64,000 nucleotides of DNA from Chryseobacterium ginsenosidimutans. GTDB taxonomy: Bacteria > Bacteroidota > Bacteroidia > Flavobacteriales > Weeksellaceae. The translations under genes and the position numbers were made by a program. Position 1 is the first letter of the stretch, and the number at the start of each line of letters is the position of its first letter. Under the pieces are notes generated by a model. The model was not told where the DNA came from and ran no database searches. It worked only from the letters and a program-made list of their open reading frames with translations. Location of the stretch: NCBI RefSeq assembly GCF_030823405.1, contig NZ_JAUSXC010000001.1, forward strand, positions 3,083,001-3,147,000, in the 5' to 3' direction. Shown piece after piece: positions 26,375-34,061 of this stretch.

Positions 26375-27502
26375 TTATTGATACTTAATTTTATTGATTA
26401 CCGGATTAGCATACATTGCTAAAAAACTCTGCTTCAAAACGGCATCTGAAATATCAATACGCATTTCCATTCTTCGCTCAAACAACATTTTCTCATCTTC
26501 TGTATAATACCCGGAATATTGATTGGTTTCGTTCAGTAAATCAAAAGCGATGAAGTTAGTCGGCCAAAGTTTATAATTCTGAATAATAGAGTCATCGATA
26601 ATCTGCGAAATTGTCTGTAACTGTTTATTTTTATTGTCGATTTTTGATGCAATCTCATCAAATTCGGTTTCCAATACGTCACCTGCATGCAAATGGATAC
26701 GTTTTTTCTGTCCTAATACTCCACTCAACATTGTTTTAAAATCTTCATCCTGATCTTTAACGTACACTTCATTTTTAGATTTCGCTATTATCTGCGGCAT
26801 TTTAAGAACGTCGGTAGGATCATATTCATACGAAATAGATAAAGGAACAATTTTTAATTTTTTGAAAAAATCTGTTAAAGGCTGATTTTCTGAAGCCATA
26901 GCCAACATCTTCAAAACACCTTGCTGAGTAGCATCATTTCCATCTTTGGTACGACCTTCTCGCTGTGCAATCCAAACAGAACGATTTTCTTTTAGCAATA
27001 AATTATGAATATACTCAGACATAACTTTTGAGCTGTTCAGCTGTTCCCGAAGAGGCAATCCTCTCTGAACTAAAAAGTTGCGGTTCAGTTTCGCCAATAT
27101 ATGCAAGAATGTCTTTTGAACAAGATTATCTCCAATTGCAGAAGAAGTCATGACCATACCCCGATCCAACAACACTAAATTTACCAATGAAGTATCCAAA
27201 ACAATATCTCTGTGATTAGATATAAACAGGTAAGCCGTATTTTTATCCAACCGATCAAATCCTGATGTACTTAACCCTTCAGAACTCTGCTTCAGAATCT
27301 GACGGATTGTTTGTGAAATAATATGGTGCTGAAAATCACTTATCGAATTAATATTTTTAAACTCATTAAGCCAAAAATCCTCGTCACAATCAGGAAAAGT
27401 GAACTGCATTAGTGCCTTCATCATTGGATGTTTGGTTATACTTCGTAAAGCATCATTCACTTCATGATCATAAAAAGGCCTGATCTCCTCAAACTTTGAC
27501 AT
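26375..27502 (-). CDS. PlsC-like glycerophosphate acyltransferase
   Basis: ATG at 27502 gives 375 residues; the upstream ATG at 27538 only adds a Cys/Ile-rich non-family stretch. The acyltransferase motif SNHRDIVLD (residues 95-103) resembles the catalytic HX4D motif but has one extra residue between His97 and Asp103, and QREGRTKDG is the equivalent of the substrate-binding EGTRS block. There is no clear transmembrane helix. The family is annotated as 1-acyl-sn-glycerol-3-phosphate acyltransferase; the lipid substrate here is inferred. Confidence 0.8.
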   Translation of the reverse strand: MSKFEEIRPFYDHEVNDALRSITKHPMMKALMQFTFPDCDEDFWLNEFKNINSISDFQHHIISQTIRQILKQSSEGLSTSGFDRLDKNTAYLFISNHRDIVLDTSLVNLVLLDRGMVMTSSAIGDNLVQKTFLHILAKLNRNFLVQRGLPLREQLNSSKVMSEYIHNLLLKENRSVWIAQREGRTKDGNDATQQGVLKMLAMASENQPLTDFFKKLKIVPLSISYEYDPTDVLKMPQIIAKSKNEVYVKDQDEDFKTMLSGVLGQKKRIHLHAGDVLETEFDEIASKIDNKNKQLQTISQIIDDSIIQNYKLWPTNFIAFDLLNETNQYSGYYTEDEKMLFERRMEMRIDISDAVLKQSFLAMYANPVINKIKYQ

Positions 27503-27538
27503 ACTTTTATTTAATATTAAAGATTTGCAAAAGAACAA

Positions 27539-27809
27539 AAAAATTATTGAGTATATCTGATAATGGATATCATAATTGCATTTCTGTAGATTTATTATTG
27601 AAATTAAGCATCTTAAAAGGTTTTAATTCTATACCAAAACTACAGCTAACATCGTTTTGGCAATAACGGAGGGTTAATACTAAATTTCAATGACAGTTCA
27701 TCAATTGAACTTTTGTGCTAAATTGAAAATTTTTGCTTTTATTGACCTCATCAATCCAAAGCTCAAAATGTTGTATGTATATTTGAAACATCCTTATACT
27801 TGACAAGAA
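27539..27809. other. Divergent intergenic region with a possible promoter
   Basis: No gene seen. TATATTTG at 27778-27785 is a good -7 element for the plus-strand gene starting at 27810. Confidence 0.4.
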
Positions 27810-29207
27810 ATGAAAAAAAATTTGATACTTTTCTTTTTTTTAATTGGCAACAACTTTACACTTTTAGCACAAAGCAAGGTAGAATTTAAGCTATATTTTT
27901 CAGAAATCTATGCTACTTATGATTTCCTCACTAAAATATCCGAGAATTATCCTGACAATGAGCTAAAAACCATTTATACCAACTCAAAATACAATACAGA
28001 AGATTATAAAAAACAGCTTTTAGATTTTGAAAAAATTCGGCTAAACTACACCTATTCCTACGATCAATATCCGTTACCACTAAAAGTAGCGATGATGTCT
28101 GTTGATCTATTGGAAAAAAATTTAGTGACAAGTCAAAGTGTACAAGAGTTCAAAAATAAGTCTATGGGAATTATACCTAATGAAGACCTGATTTCTCTCT
28201 CAATAACGCTAGAGAAGTTTCAACCTATCTACCATGAATTAGTAGCTCAGCCTAATGCGTTGGCACTTGAAGTACAGAAAAATAATCTTTTGAACTATGT
28301 GAACAATAATCAGTTTTCAGACTTTTTTCAGGTAGGCTTATCTTTTTATAATACCAAATGGGACAAAAGCATACCATTTGAATTAAACCTGCTTCCATCA
28401 CTTGACAAAGGTAACTTAGGTGCAAGGGCATTTTTTAATGTGGCTGTTTGCGAAGCATCATTGGGGCTAAAAGACCATAAGACATTTTTTAGTGTAGCAA
28501 TGCACGAAATTTATCATATTATTTATGACAACCAGTCGCTCAAAATGAAGACAAATATTCAGCAATGGTTTAATGAAACAAATTCTATGAACAGTCAATA
28601 TGCTTTATTGCTATTGAACGAAGTTCTCGCAACGGCTTTGGGAAATGCATCCATTATGGAAAATTTGAATGGAAAAATTCTTGAAGACGATTGGTATGGA
28701 AATAAGTATATAACCGAAATGTCAAAAACAATTTATCCAACCGTACGACAATATATAGAAAGTAAAAAGCCAATAGATGATGACTTTGTGAAAACCTATG
28801 TGCATCTATATGATACCAAATTTTCTACCTGGAATAATGAATTGACACATCTATTTATGTATCGTTACTTGGTGGCAGATACAGTAGATGATTTACAATA
28901 TTTCAGAAAAACATTTCCGTTTTATTCAAACAACAGATCATCCGGCAATATTTCTCTCGCAGAAATTGAAAAAGCAAAAGACAATCCATTAACCAAAGTA
29001 TTTATAGTTTCGGTTAACCATAAACAAAAGTTGGGGTTATTGAAAAATAGTTTTGAAGAGTTAAAGAAAAGAAAAATGAATTACAAAAAAGAGTTTATAG
29101 AAATAGTTACGCTTAAAGACAGAACAAAACTATTTGTCATAAACAGACATCAGTCAAGTATTGAAGATTTGATGAAAAAAAAATTTCCAAATAGCATATT
29201 AAAATAA
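27810..29207 (+). CDS. Secreted HExxH-containing protein, putative zinc peptidase (DUF5700-like)
   Basis: The 465-residue protein has a signal peptide (residues 1-21, ending LLAQ) and a zinc-peptidase motif HEIYH in SVAMHEIYHIIYD about halfway through, with a following helix containing LLNEVLATALG that could provide the third ligand Glu. I recall similar proteins under DUF5700, but cannot confirm it. The base composition is more AT-rich than the neighbours, and the gene abuts the degenerate integration-site region, so recent acquisition is plausible. Confidence 0.65.
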   Translation: MKKNLILFFFLIGNNFTLLAQSKVEFKLYFSEIYATYDFLTKISENYPDNELKTIYTNSKYNTEDYKKQLLDFEKIRLNYTYSYDQYPLPLKVAMMSVDLLEKNLVTSQSVQEFKNKSMGIIPNEDLISLSITLEKFQPIYHELVAQPNALALEVQKNNLLNYVNNNQFSDFFQVGLSFYNTKWDKSIPFELNLLPSLDKGNLGARAFFNVAVCEASLGLKDHKTFFSVAMHEIYHIIYDNQSLKMKTNIQQWFNETNSMNSQYALLLLNEVLATALGNASIMENLNGKILEDDWYGNKYITEMSKTIYPTVRQYIESKKPIDDDFVKTYVHLYDTKFSTWNNELTHLFMYRYLVADTVDDLQYFRKTFPFYSNNRSSGNISLAEIEKAKDNPLTKVFIVSVNHKQKLGLLKNSFEELKKRKMNYKKEFIEIVTLKDRTKLFVINRHQSSIEDLMKKKFPNSILK

Positions 29208-29264
29208 TACAACATACAACAAAGGTTTTGCGTCAGGCGGGCTGTAAAAATTTAAAGTTAATTC

Positions 29265-29474
29265 TTTGCAAGATATACAATCGTTAAACTGCCTATTGGT
29301 AAGGTTTCCATGAATTTTAGTGATCTATTTTGCGATTTTGGCATTAGTCACTAAATAGGTCATATAAATCGGGGCCTTTCTTGAATTTTTTGATACCAGC
29401 ACAAAAAAACGCTGTAAATATTGATTTTTAAAGCATTTTAACTTATTTTAGTTTCTGAACAAGCGGAGAGAGAG
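29265..29474 (-). repeat. Degenerate copy of the tRNA-Ser 3' end and integrase leader (att remnant)
   Basis: This 210-nt stretch aligns along its length with 55248-55464 in the same orientation. It includes the segment CAAGAT-TACAATCGTTA, the phrase AGGTCATATAAATCG, a mutated version of the tRNA terminator (AAACGCTGTAAA), and finally AGCGGAGAGAGAG, the last bases of tRNA-Ser. The tRNA body is absent. It marks a second attachment or excision scar. Confidence 0.8.
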
Positions 29475-29845
29475 TCAGTTTCTCTGCACAATAGCTCACG
29501 GAAGGTAACCCAATAAAAATGGCTTATCTGACTGAAAATAGTTATGAAGAAGTTCTTCAAATCTCATAAGAACATCCTTATTAATATTATTCCTTATAAT
29601 GAACTGGCGATCATAAAACCGCATACAGTAATTCTACATTGGAAACAATAAGTATTTTACTATGCTTATCAATATTTTGGCCATCTCGGCGGCAATCTTC
29701 TCCAGGCAATCAAGAATTGTATTTCTTTCTTTTTTTGACAGATGCAATGCTTCGTTAACTTCATAAGAAAAAAATGTTTTTCCCAAAGACGTACCCACAA
29801 TAAGATCAGGATGAAACAGCAATCCATAACCAGAAGGTTAATGTT
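29475..29845 (-). pseudogene. AraC family regulator remnant, cut at the att core
   Basis: Minus-strand translation gives SGYGLLFHPDLI, TFFSYEVNEALHLSKKE, YDRQFIIRNNI, MRFEELLHNYF and SVSYCAEKLTLSP in shifting frames, collinear with the intact AraC protein at 7528-8433 (for example FFSYAVNEALHLSEDE). The remnant stops inside the DNA-binding domain exactly where CTCTCTCCG is shared with the tRNA-Ser 3' end. Frameshifts and stops make it non-functional. Confidence 0.75.
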
Positions 29846-29851
29846 TCTCCC

Positions 29852-30325
29852 TTGGTTACCAATATAGAATGTCCTCCCAATTCAAAAAGTTATCTGTATC
29901 TTCATTATTTTTTGGATCATTTAGAATTCCTTTCCATATATTTTTTAATTCCTGAATCAGTTGTATATCTTCAATTTCCTGGATCTTAACCTGGTGATTG
30001 CTTTTTCCAAAGAAGATGATTTCTCCCTTTTCATTTCATTGCCCTATATCATCTGCTTTGTACATTAATTCTCCTTTTATGAAAGGATTCTACAAACCTT
30101 TCCGAGGACAACTGTTCATTACGATAATACCCTTTAGCTAATCCTTTACCACCAATATAAATATCTTTGGGAGTATTGAGAGGTAAGAGATTTAAATTCC
30201 CATCCAAAATAAAGAAAGATGTTTCTTTAATCGGTTAGCCAATATTCTGAGACGAAGTTCCTTGTTCAATTTTTTGGTTGAAGACCATATTATGGTTTCC
30301 GTAGGTCATACATATTCTATAGTTC
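29852..30325 (-). pseudogene. Nonribosomal peptide synthetase remnant (A-domain end plus carrier domain)
   Basis: Minus-strand reading shows adenylation-domain phrases MTYGNHN, SQNIG-PIK-TSFFILDGNL, DIYIGGKGLAKGYYRNEQL, SERFVES, NEKGEIIFFGKSNHQVKIQ, and then the peptidyl-carrier core TDNFFELGGHSILVTK with its phosphopantetheine Ser. Stops, frameshifts and a deletion between the A10-like region and the carrier show decay. It runs directly into the AraC remnant, so the two were joined by rearrangement. Confidence 0.75.
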
Positions 30326-30511
30326 AATACAAGATGCTAAAAAGTCTTCTATTAGACCATTAGTAAAACATTTATATCATGAAATTTTATTTATTGAATA
30401 TTTTTCACCATTAATCGTTTTTTGAAATCATTTCATTGAATAAATTTGAAAATGAATATTAATTGAGATTAATAAAATCATCATTATACATCAGACCATC
30501 ATATGCAACAT

Positions 30512-30712
30512 CTAAGTAGGAAAACGGCTAAGATGTAAGGAAGCACTATTTAATTGATTATCTGGATAAAACTTTTCCCAAACATAATAATGGTTTACTA
30601 TTGAAAGAGCATTTAAAAGACTTTCCAAATGTGCCACATGATAGTCATCGGATCTGTTGTATTTTAAACTATTATAATCTAACCACCAATTTGGAGGTTT
30701 TTGCTTCTCCAT
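30512..30712 (-). pseudogene. Fragment of an unrecognised protein
   Basis: A 66-codon frame, MEKQKPPNWWLDYNSLKYNR..., has a pattern (WW-DYN-LK--R---Y-VAHLESLLNAL) that looks like a real helical domain, possibly HEPN-like, but the frame is short, has no family context and lies among decayed genes. Probably the tail of a lost gene. Confidence 0.35.
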
Positions 30713-30848
30713 TTTTGAAGAGGTAAATAATGTTTATCAAAATTGACGTCTACCACATGATCTATAATAGTTGGACAATGTCTAAGAATTACATCTGGTA
30801 TATTAGATAAAATAAACTTAGCTATTTTTACTACGATTGTTGTTCTAA

Positions 30849-30984
30849 CTATTCTAAAAAAAAATCTATTTCATAGAATTTACACTTTGACTCATTTATA
30901 AGATTCTTTTCTTGTTCTATTTTCCGAACTACTGACAAAGCTACACCAGCTTTTTTAGCAAATTGTTGCTGTGTAAGATTGGTG
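30849..30984 (-). pseudogene. XRE-type helix-turn-helix fragment
   Basis: The minus strand encodes TNLTQQQFAKKAGVALSVVR and then KIEQEKN, a classic XRE/HipB-like HTH, followed within about 20 codons by a stop; no intact start or partner toxin is present. A remnant of a regulator or antitoxin gene. Confidence 0.55.
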
Positions 30985-31028
30985 TAGAAGGTGAACGATT
31001 TATTACTAAAGAAATAGCAACAAAGCAT

Positions 31029-31059
31029 TTGGTCACTTCAAATAATGTTATTAGATTTG
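31029..31059 (+). promoter_or_regulatory. Promoter of the first pilin-like gene
   Basis: TTG at 31029-31031 and TAGATTTG at 31052-31059 (20-nt spacer). The same TAGATTTG octamer is used by the other two pilin promoters. Confidence 0.6.
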
Positions 31060-31135
31060 ATTGAACGAAGTTTCTCAGAACTATTAATTTAGAATGACAG
31101 CATTTATCTTAAATCTAATTTAAATTTATACTACC

Positions 31136-31678
31136 ATGAAAAAACAAATCGTTATCGCTGTGCTATCTCTAGGAGCACTCGCAATAGGAACTAATCATGT
31201 TCGGGCACAATATTCTGATCATGTGGGTACATCAGTCAATATTATTTTAGCAGATGTTATTTCAATCGACGAAGGAAGTGTTGCTTCAGAAGGCACTGTA
31301 GATTTTAATTATGTGAATACAACAGATTATAATTCTTCAAAAAGTGTAACGGTACCCAATAGTTTAGTCATAAATTCCTCCAAAAATTTCGATGTAAAAA
31401 TAAAATCTGACGGCGCAAATTTTGTAAGTGGCGCAAACACTATTCCTGTAGATGTATTACAGGTAAAAGCGATATCGGGAGGAAGTTTAATGGGAACTAT
31501 GAATGAGGTAACTTTATCTACAAGCGATCAGGTTCTGGTGAGTAACGCAAGTTTAGGTTCAAAACAAGCTTTAAATATTGCTTATTCTATTTCGGCAGAA
31601 AAAGCATCAAAGGTTCTTCTAGGAAAACCTAAAGGAGCCTATACCCAAACAGTAACTTATACTGCGACCGCATTGTAA
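31136..31678 (+). CDS. Pilin-like fimbrial subunit 1
   Basis: The 180-residue secreted protein has a signal peptide (1-24, ending VRAQ). The mature part is a single Ser/Thr/Asn-rich beta domain beginning VGTSVNIILADVISID and ending in an alternating hydrophobic strand, GAYTQTVTYTATAL. It is roughly half identical to the two subunits downstream and to the C-terminal domain of the protein at 36877. No cysteines. Together with the chaperone-like and usher-like genes this fits a fimbrial subunit whose last strand is bound by the chaperone. Function is inferred from context; it could also be described as a DUF4402/spore-coat-U-like protein. Confidence 0.75.
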   Translation: MKKQIVIAVLSLGALAIGTNHVRAQYSDHVGTSVNIILADVISIDEGSVASEGTVDFNYVNTTDYNSSKSVTVPNSLVINSSKNFDVKIKSDGANFVSGANTIPVDVLQVKAISGGSLMGTMNEVTLSTSDQVLVSNASLGSKQALNIAYSISAEKASKVLLGKPKGAYTQTVTYTATAL

Positions 31679-31699
31679 TTAAAACGAATAGCAATTTAT

Positions 31700-31734
31700 A
31701 AAAGCCCTCAACATTTACATGTTGAGGGCTTTTT
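31700..31734 (+). terminator. Terminator after pilin gene 1
   Basis: AAAAGCCCTCAACAT (31700-31714) pairs with ATGTTGAGGGCTTTT (31719-31733); perfect 15-bp stem. Confidence 0.9.
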
Positions 31735-31749
31735 GTTGAAATAAACCGT

Positions 31750-31817
31750 GTAGTTATTTTACTACATGAACTTCCATTTTCCACTACAAAGAAACTTTTA
31801 TCGCCGCCGTAGATTTG
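31750..31817 (+). promoter_or_regulatory. Operator palindrome and promoter of pilin gene 2
   Basis: GTAGTTATTTTACTAC (31750-31765) is a palindrome, with a further half-site CCACTAC near 31791; TAGATTTG at 31810-31817 is the -7 element. A LuxR-type regulator dimer could bind the palindrome. Confidence 0.55.
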
Positions 31818-31875
31818 TATTGTTCAAAAGAGAGAACAATTAAACAAAAAACAAAAAAATAAAATACTTACGATC

Positions 31876-32421
31876 ATGACAAAACAAATTGCAATCGCAG
31901 CCTTAACTATTGGAGCAATCATATTAGGAACTAACAATGTTCAAGCTCAAAATACAACCGCAACAACAACAGTAAATATTACCCTGAATGATGTGATCTC
32001 CATCGATGCGGGAAGTACTGCAATTGGTAATACGGTTGACTTTAACTATGCTACTGCAGCAGACTATAACTCTGATCAAACGATTACTAAAGCAAACTCT
32101 TTAAAGGTTACTTCAACGAAGAACTTTAACGTTAAAGTAAAAGCAGGGGGTGCTAATTTCATGAATGGAACCAACCTAATCCCTGTCAATGTGTTGACGA
32201 TCAAAGCTGCTACAGCTGCCGGAACAATGGGAGGAACAAAAACCGCTGTAGTTTTATCTGCAACTGATCAAACTTTAGTTACAAATGCTCCGCTTGGAAG
32301 TGCATTAACACTGAATTTGGACTACACGATTCCAGCGGCAAAATCATCATCTTCTGATATCTTAGGTAAACCGGCCGGAACTTATACGCAGACCGTTACG
32401 TATACTGCAACAGCTTTATAA
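31876..32421 (+). CDS. Pilin-like fimbrial subunit 2
   Basis: The 181-residue secreted protein has a signal peptide ending VQAQ (about residue 25), then a Thr/Ala-rich beta domain opening ATTTVNITLNDVISIDAGS and closing GTYTQTVTYTATAL. It is identical to subunit 3 except for Ala59 (Val in subunit 3). It has its own promoter and is followed by its own terminator, so it is independently and probably strongly expressed, as expected for a major shaft subunit. There are no cysteines and few aromatics. Role inferred from the locus. Confidence 0.77.
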   Translation: MTKQIAIAALTIGAIILGTNNVQAQNTTATTTVNITLNDVISIDAGSTAIGNTVDFNYATAADYNSDQTITKANSLKVTSTKNFNVKVKAGGANFMNGTNLIPVNVLTIKAATAAGTMGGTKTAVVLSATDQTLVTNAPLGSALTLNLDYTIPAAKSSSSDILGKPAGTYTQTVTYTATAL

Positions 32422-32439
32422 AAAAAACAGCAATTATAT

Positions 32440-32474
32440 AAGCCCTCAACGCTTGAAAGTGTTGAGGGCTTTTC
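32440..32474 (+). terminator. Terminator after pilin gene 2
   Basis: AGCCCTCAAC (32441-32450) pairs with GTTGAGGGCT (32461-32470), then TTTTC; duplicated from the one at 31700. Confidence 0.85.
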
Positions 32475-32498
32475 TATTTAAACAAATGAATAATCCGT

Positions 32499-32566
32499 GT
32501 AGTTATTTTACTACATCAACTTCCATTTTCCACTACAAAGAAACCTTTATCGCCGCCGTAGATTTG
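32499..32566 (+). promoter_or_regulatory. Operator palindrome and promoter of pilin gene 3
   Basis: GTAGTTATTTTACTAC at 32499-32514 and TAGATTTG at 32559-32566, with the same 44-nt gap as in the copy at 31750. Confidence 0.55.
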
Positions 32567-32623
32567 TATTGTTCAAAAGAGAGAACAATTAAACAAAAAA
32601 CAAAAAAATTAAATATTACGATC

Positions 32624-33169
32624 ATGACAAAACAAATTGCAATCGCAGCCTTAACTATTGGAGCAATCATATTAGGAACTAACAATGTTCAGGCTCAAAA
32701 TACAACCGCTACCACAACAGTAAACATTACCCTGAACGATGTGATCTCTATCGACGCGGGAAGTACTGCAATTGGTAATACGGTTGACTTTAACTATGTT
32801 ACTGCAGCGGATTATAACTCTGATCAAACGATTACTAAAGCCAACTCTTTAAAAGTTACTTCAACAAAGAACTTTAACGTTAAAGTAAAAGCAGGGGGCG
32901 CAAATTTCATGAATGGAACCAACTTAATCCCTGTCAATGTGTTGACGATCAAAGCTGCTACAGCTGCCGGAACCATGGGAGGAACAAAAACCGCTGTAGT
33001 TTTATCTGCAACGGATCAAACTTTAGTTACAAATGCTCCGCTTGGAAGTGCTTTAACACTGAATTTGGACTATACCATTCCAGCAGCGAAATCATCATCT
33101 TCTGATATCTTAGGTAAACCGGCCGGAACTTATACGCAAACCGTTACGTATACCGCGACTGCTTTATAA
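32624..33169 (+). CDS. Pilin-like fimbrial subunit 3
   Basis: The ATG at 32624 matches the start of subunit 2; an open frame reaches back to 32453 but that part is duplicated terminator, operator and leader DNA. The 181-residue product differs from subunit 2 only at residue 59 although the genes carry several synonymous changes, which points to selection or gene conversion on the protein. No terminator is apparent after it, so transcripts may continue into the chaperone gene 82 nt downstream. Confidence 0.77.
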   Translation: MTKQIAIAALTIGAIILGTNNVQAQNTTATTTVNITLNDVISIDAGSTAIGNTVDFNYVTAADYNSDQTITKANSLKVTSTKNFNVKVKAGGANFMNGTNLIPVNVLTIKAATAAGTMGGTKTAVVLSATDQTLVTNAPLGSALTLNLDYTIPAAKSSSSDILGKPAGTYTQTVTYTATAL

Positions 33170-33213
33170 TAAATTTTTTTAGTTTGTAAAGGTTCCTTTA
33201 ATTATGTTTTCAG

Positions 33214-33221
33214 TAGTTTTG
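33214..33221 (+). promoter_or_regulatory. Possible -7 element for the chaperone/usher genes
   Basis: TAGTTTTG fits TAnnTTTG 31 nt before the chaperone ATG; no well-spaced TTG. Confidence 0.3.
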
Positions 33222-33251
33222 GGAATCTTTTATTTTTAAACAATTTACATT

Positions 33252-34052
33252 ATGCGCAAGTTTATTCACCTTTTCATTTTCTTTATCCTAACAGGGTCTT
33301 CTTCAATTCTGGCACAAAGTATTTCTATGTCGCCTACACGGCTATTTTTCACTGGTAATCCAGGAGAAAAAGTGACACAAACAGTTACGCTTCAAAACAG
33401 CTCGGATAAGGACTATGTTTTTAATCTCAACTATAAAGATTGGGTTAGAGAAGAAGATGGAAATAAAGTTTATCTTGATGCAGGCAGTTCAAAAACTTCT
33501 AATGCCGCTTGGGTGTCCACCTTAGAAAACGCTGTAACAGTTCCTGCGAAAAGCACAAAGGAGATTGTAGTAACCATGCAGATTCCGGCAAACGCATCAA
33601 AGTCTGCCGTTACAAACAGCATGTTGTTTTTCACACAACTTCCTCAGCAGGCAGATCAGGCACGAATTCAGAATGGGATTGGTATTATTACCTTATTTGA
33701 GGTTGGACTTCACATCTTCTATACACCACCTGGGAACCAAGTAAAAAGCCTGGATATTGCAAATATTGCAGAGGTTTCTGCTGAGAATGCAGGAAACAGA
33801 AAAGTTGCAGTAAGCATCCATAATGACGGAAACACGATCAATGATGCGACCGTTGAGTTTGAACTGACCAATACCGACAGTGGTAAGGAAATAAAATTAC
33901 CAGCAATTTCCATCTCTATGCTTCCTGATACCAATCAGGTCGTTCAATTTTCTTTACCGGAGAACATTTCAGGGAACTATCTTGGCGTGGCTATTATTAA
34001 AATGGCAGGATCCAATGATTTACGCGTAGGCGAAAAAAACTTTAAATTTTAA
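33252..34052 (+). CDS. PapD-like periplasmic fimbrial chaperone
   Basis: The 266-residue protein has a signal peptide (1-22) and then SISMSPTRLFFTGNPGEKVTQTVTLQN, the opening strand pattern of PapD-type chaperones. Arg30 is in the position of the conserved subunit-anchoring Arg8, and a first Ig domain (about 23-130) and a second (about 150-265) follow. The edge-strand region SKSAVTNSMLFFTQLP has the alternating hydrophobic pattern used in donor-strand complementation. The second conserved Lys of classical chaperones cannot be assigned by eye. The usher-like gene follows by 9 nt. Alternative: a generic COG1470/DUF916-type Ig protein. Confidence 0.75.
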   Translation: MRKFIHLFIFFILTGSSSILAQSISMSPTRLFFTGNPGEKVTQTVTLQNSSDKDYVFNLNYKDWVREEDGNKVYLDAGSSKTSNAAWVSTLENAVTVPAKSTKEIVVTMQIPANASKSAVTNSMLFFTQLPQQADQARIQNGIGIITLFEVGLHIFYTPPGNQVKSLDIANIAEVSAENAGNRKVAVSIHNDGNTINDATVEFELTNTDSGKEIKLPAISISMLPDTNQVVQFSLPENISGNYLGVAIIKMAGSNDLRVGEKNFKF

Positions 34053-34061
34053 AATTAAGTC

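Larger units (their letters stand above)
31689..33169 (+). repeat. Tandem duplication of terminator-promoter-pilin unit (about 745 bp)
   Basis: 31689-32421 and 32431-33169 are near-identical in order: AGCCCTCAAC hairpin, GTAGT-N6-ACTAC palindrome, promoter, leader and pilin gene (gene starts 748 bp apart). The encoded proteins differ by a single residue. Confidence 0.85.

Noticed and set aside
32453..32623. N-terminal extension of pilin gene 3
   Set aside because: It translates duplicated terminator/operator/promoter DNA; ATG 32624 matches the start of its near-identical neighbour.
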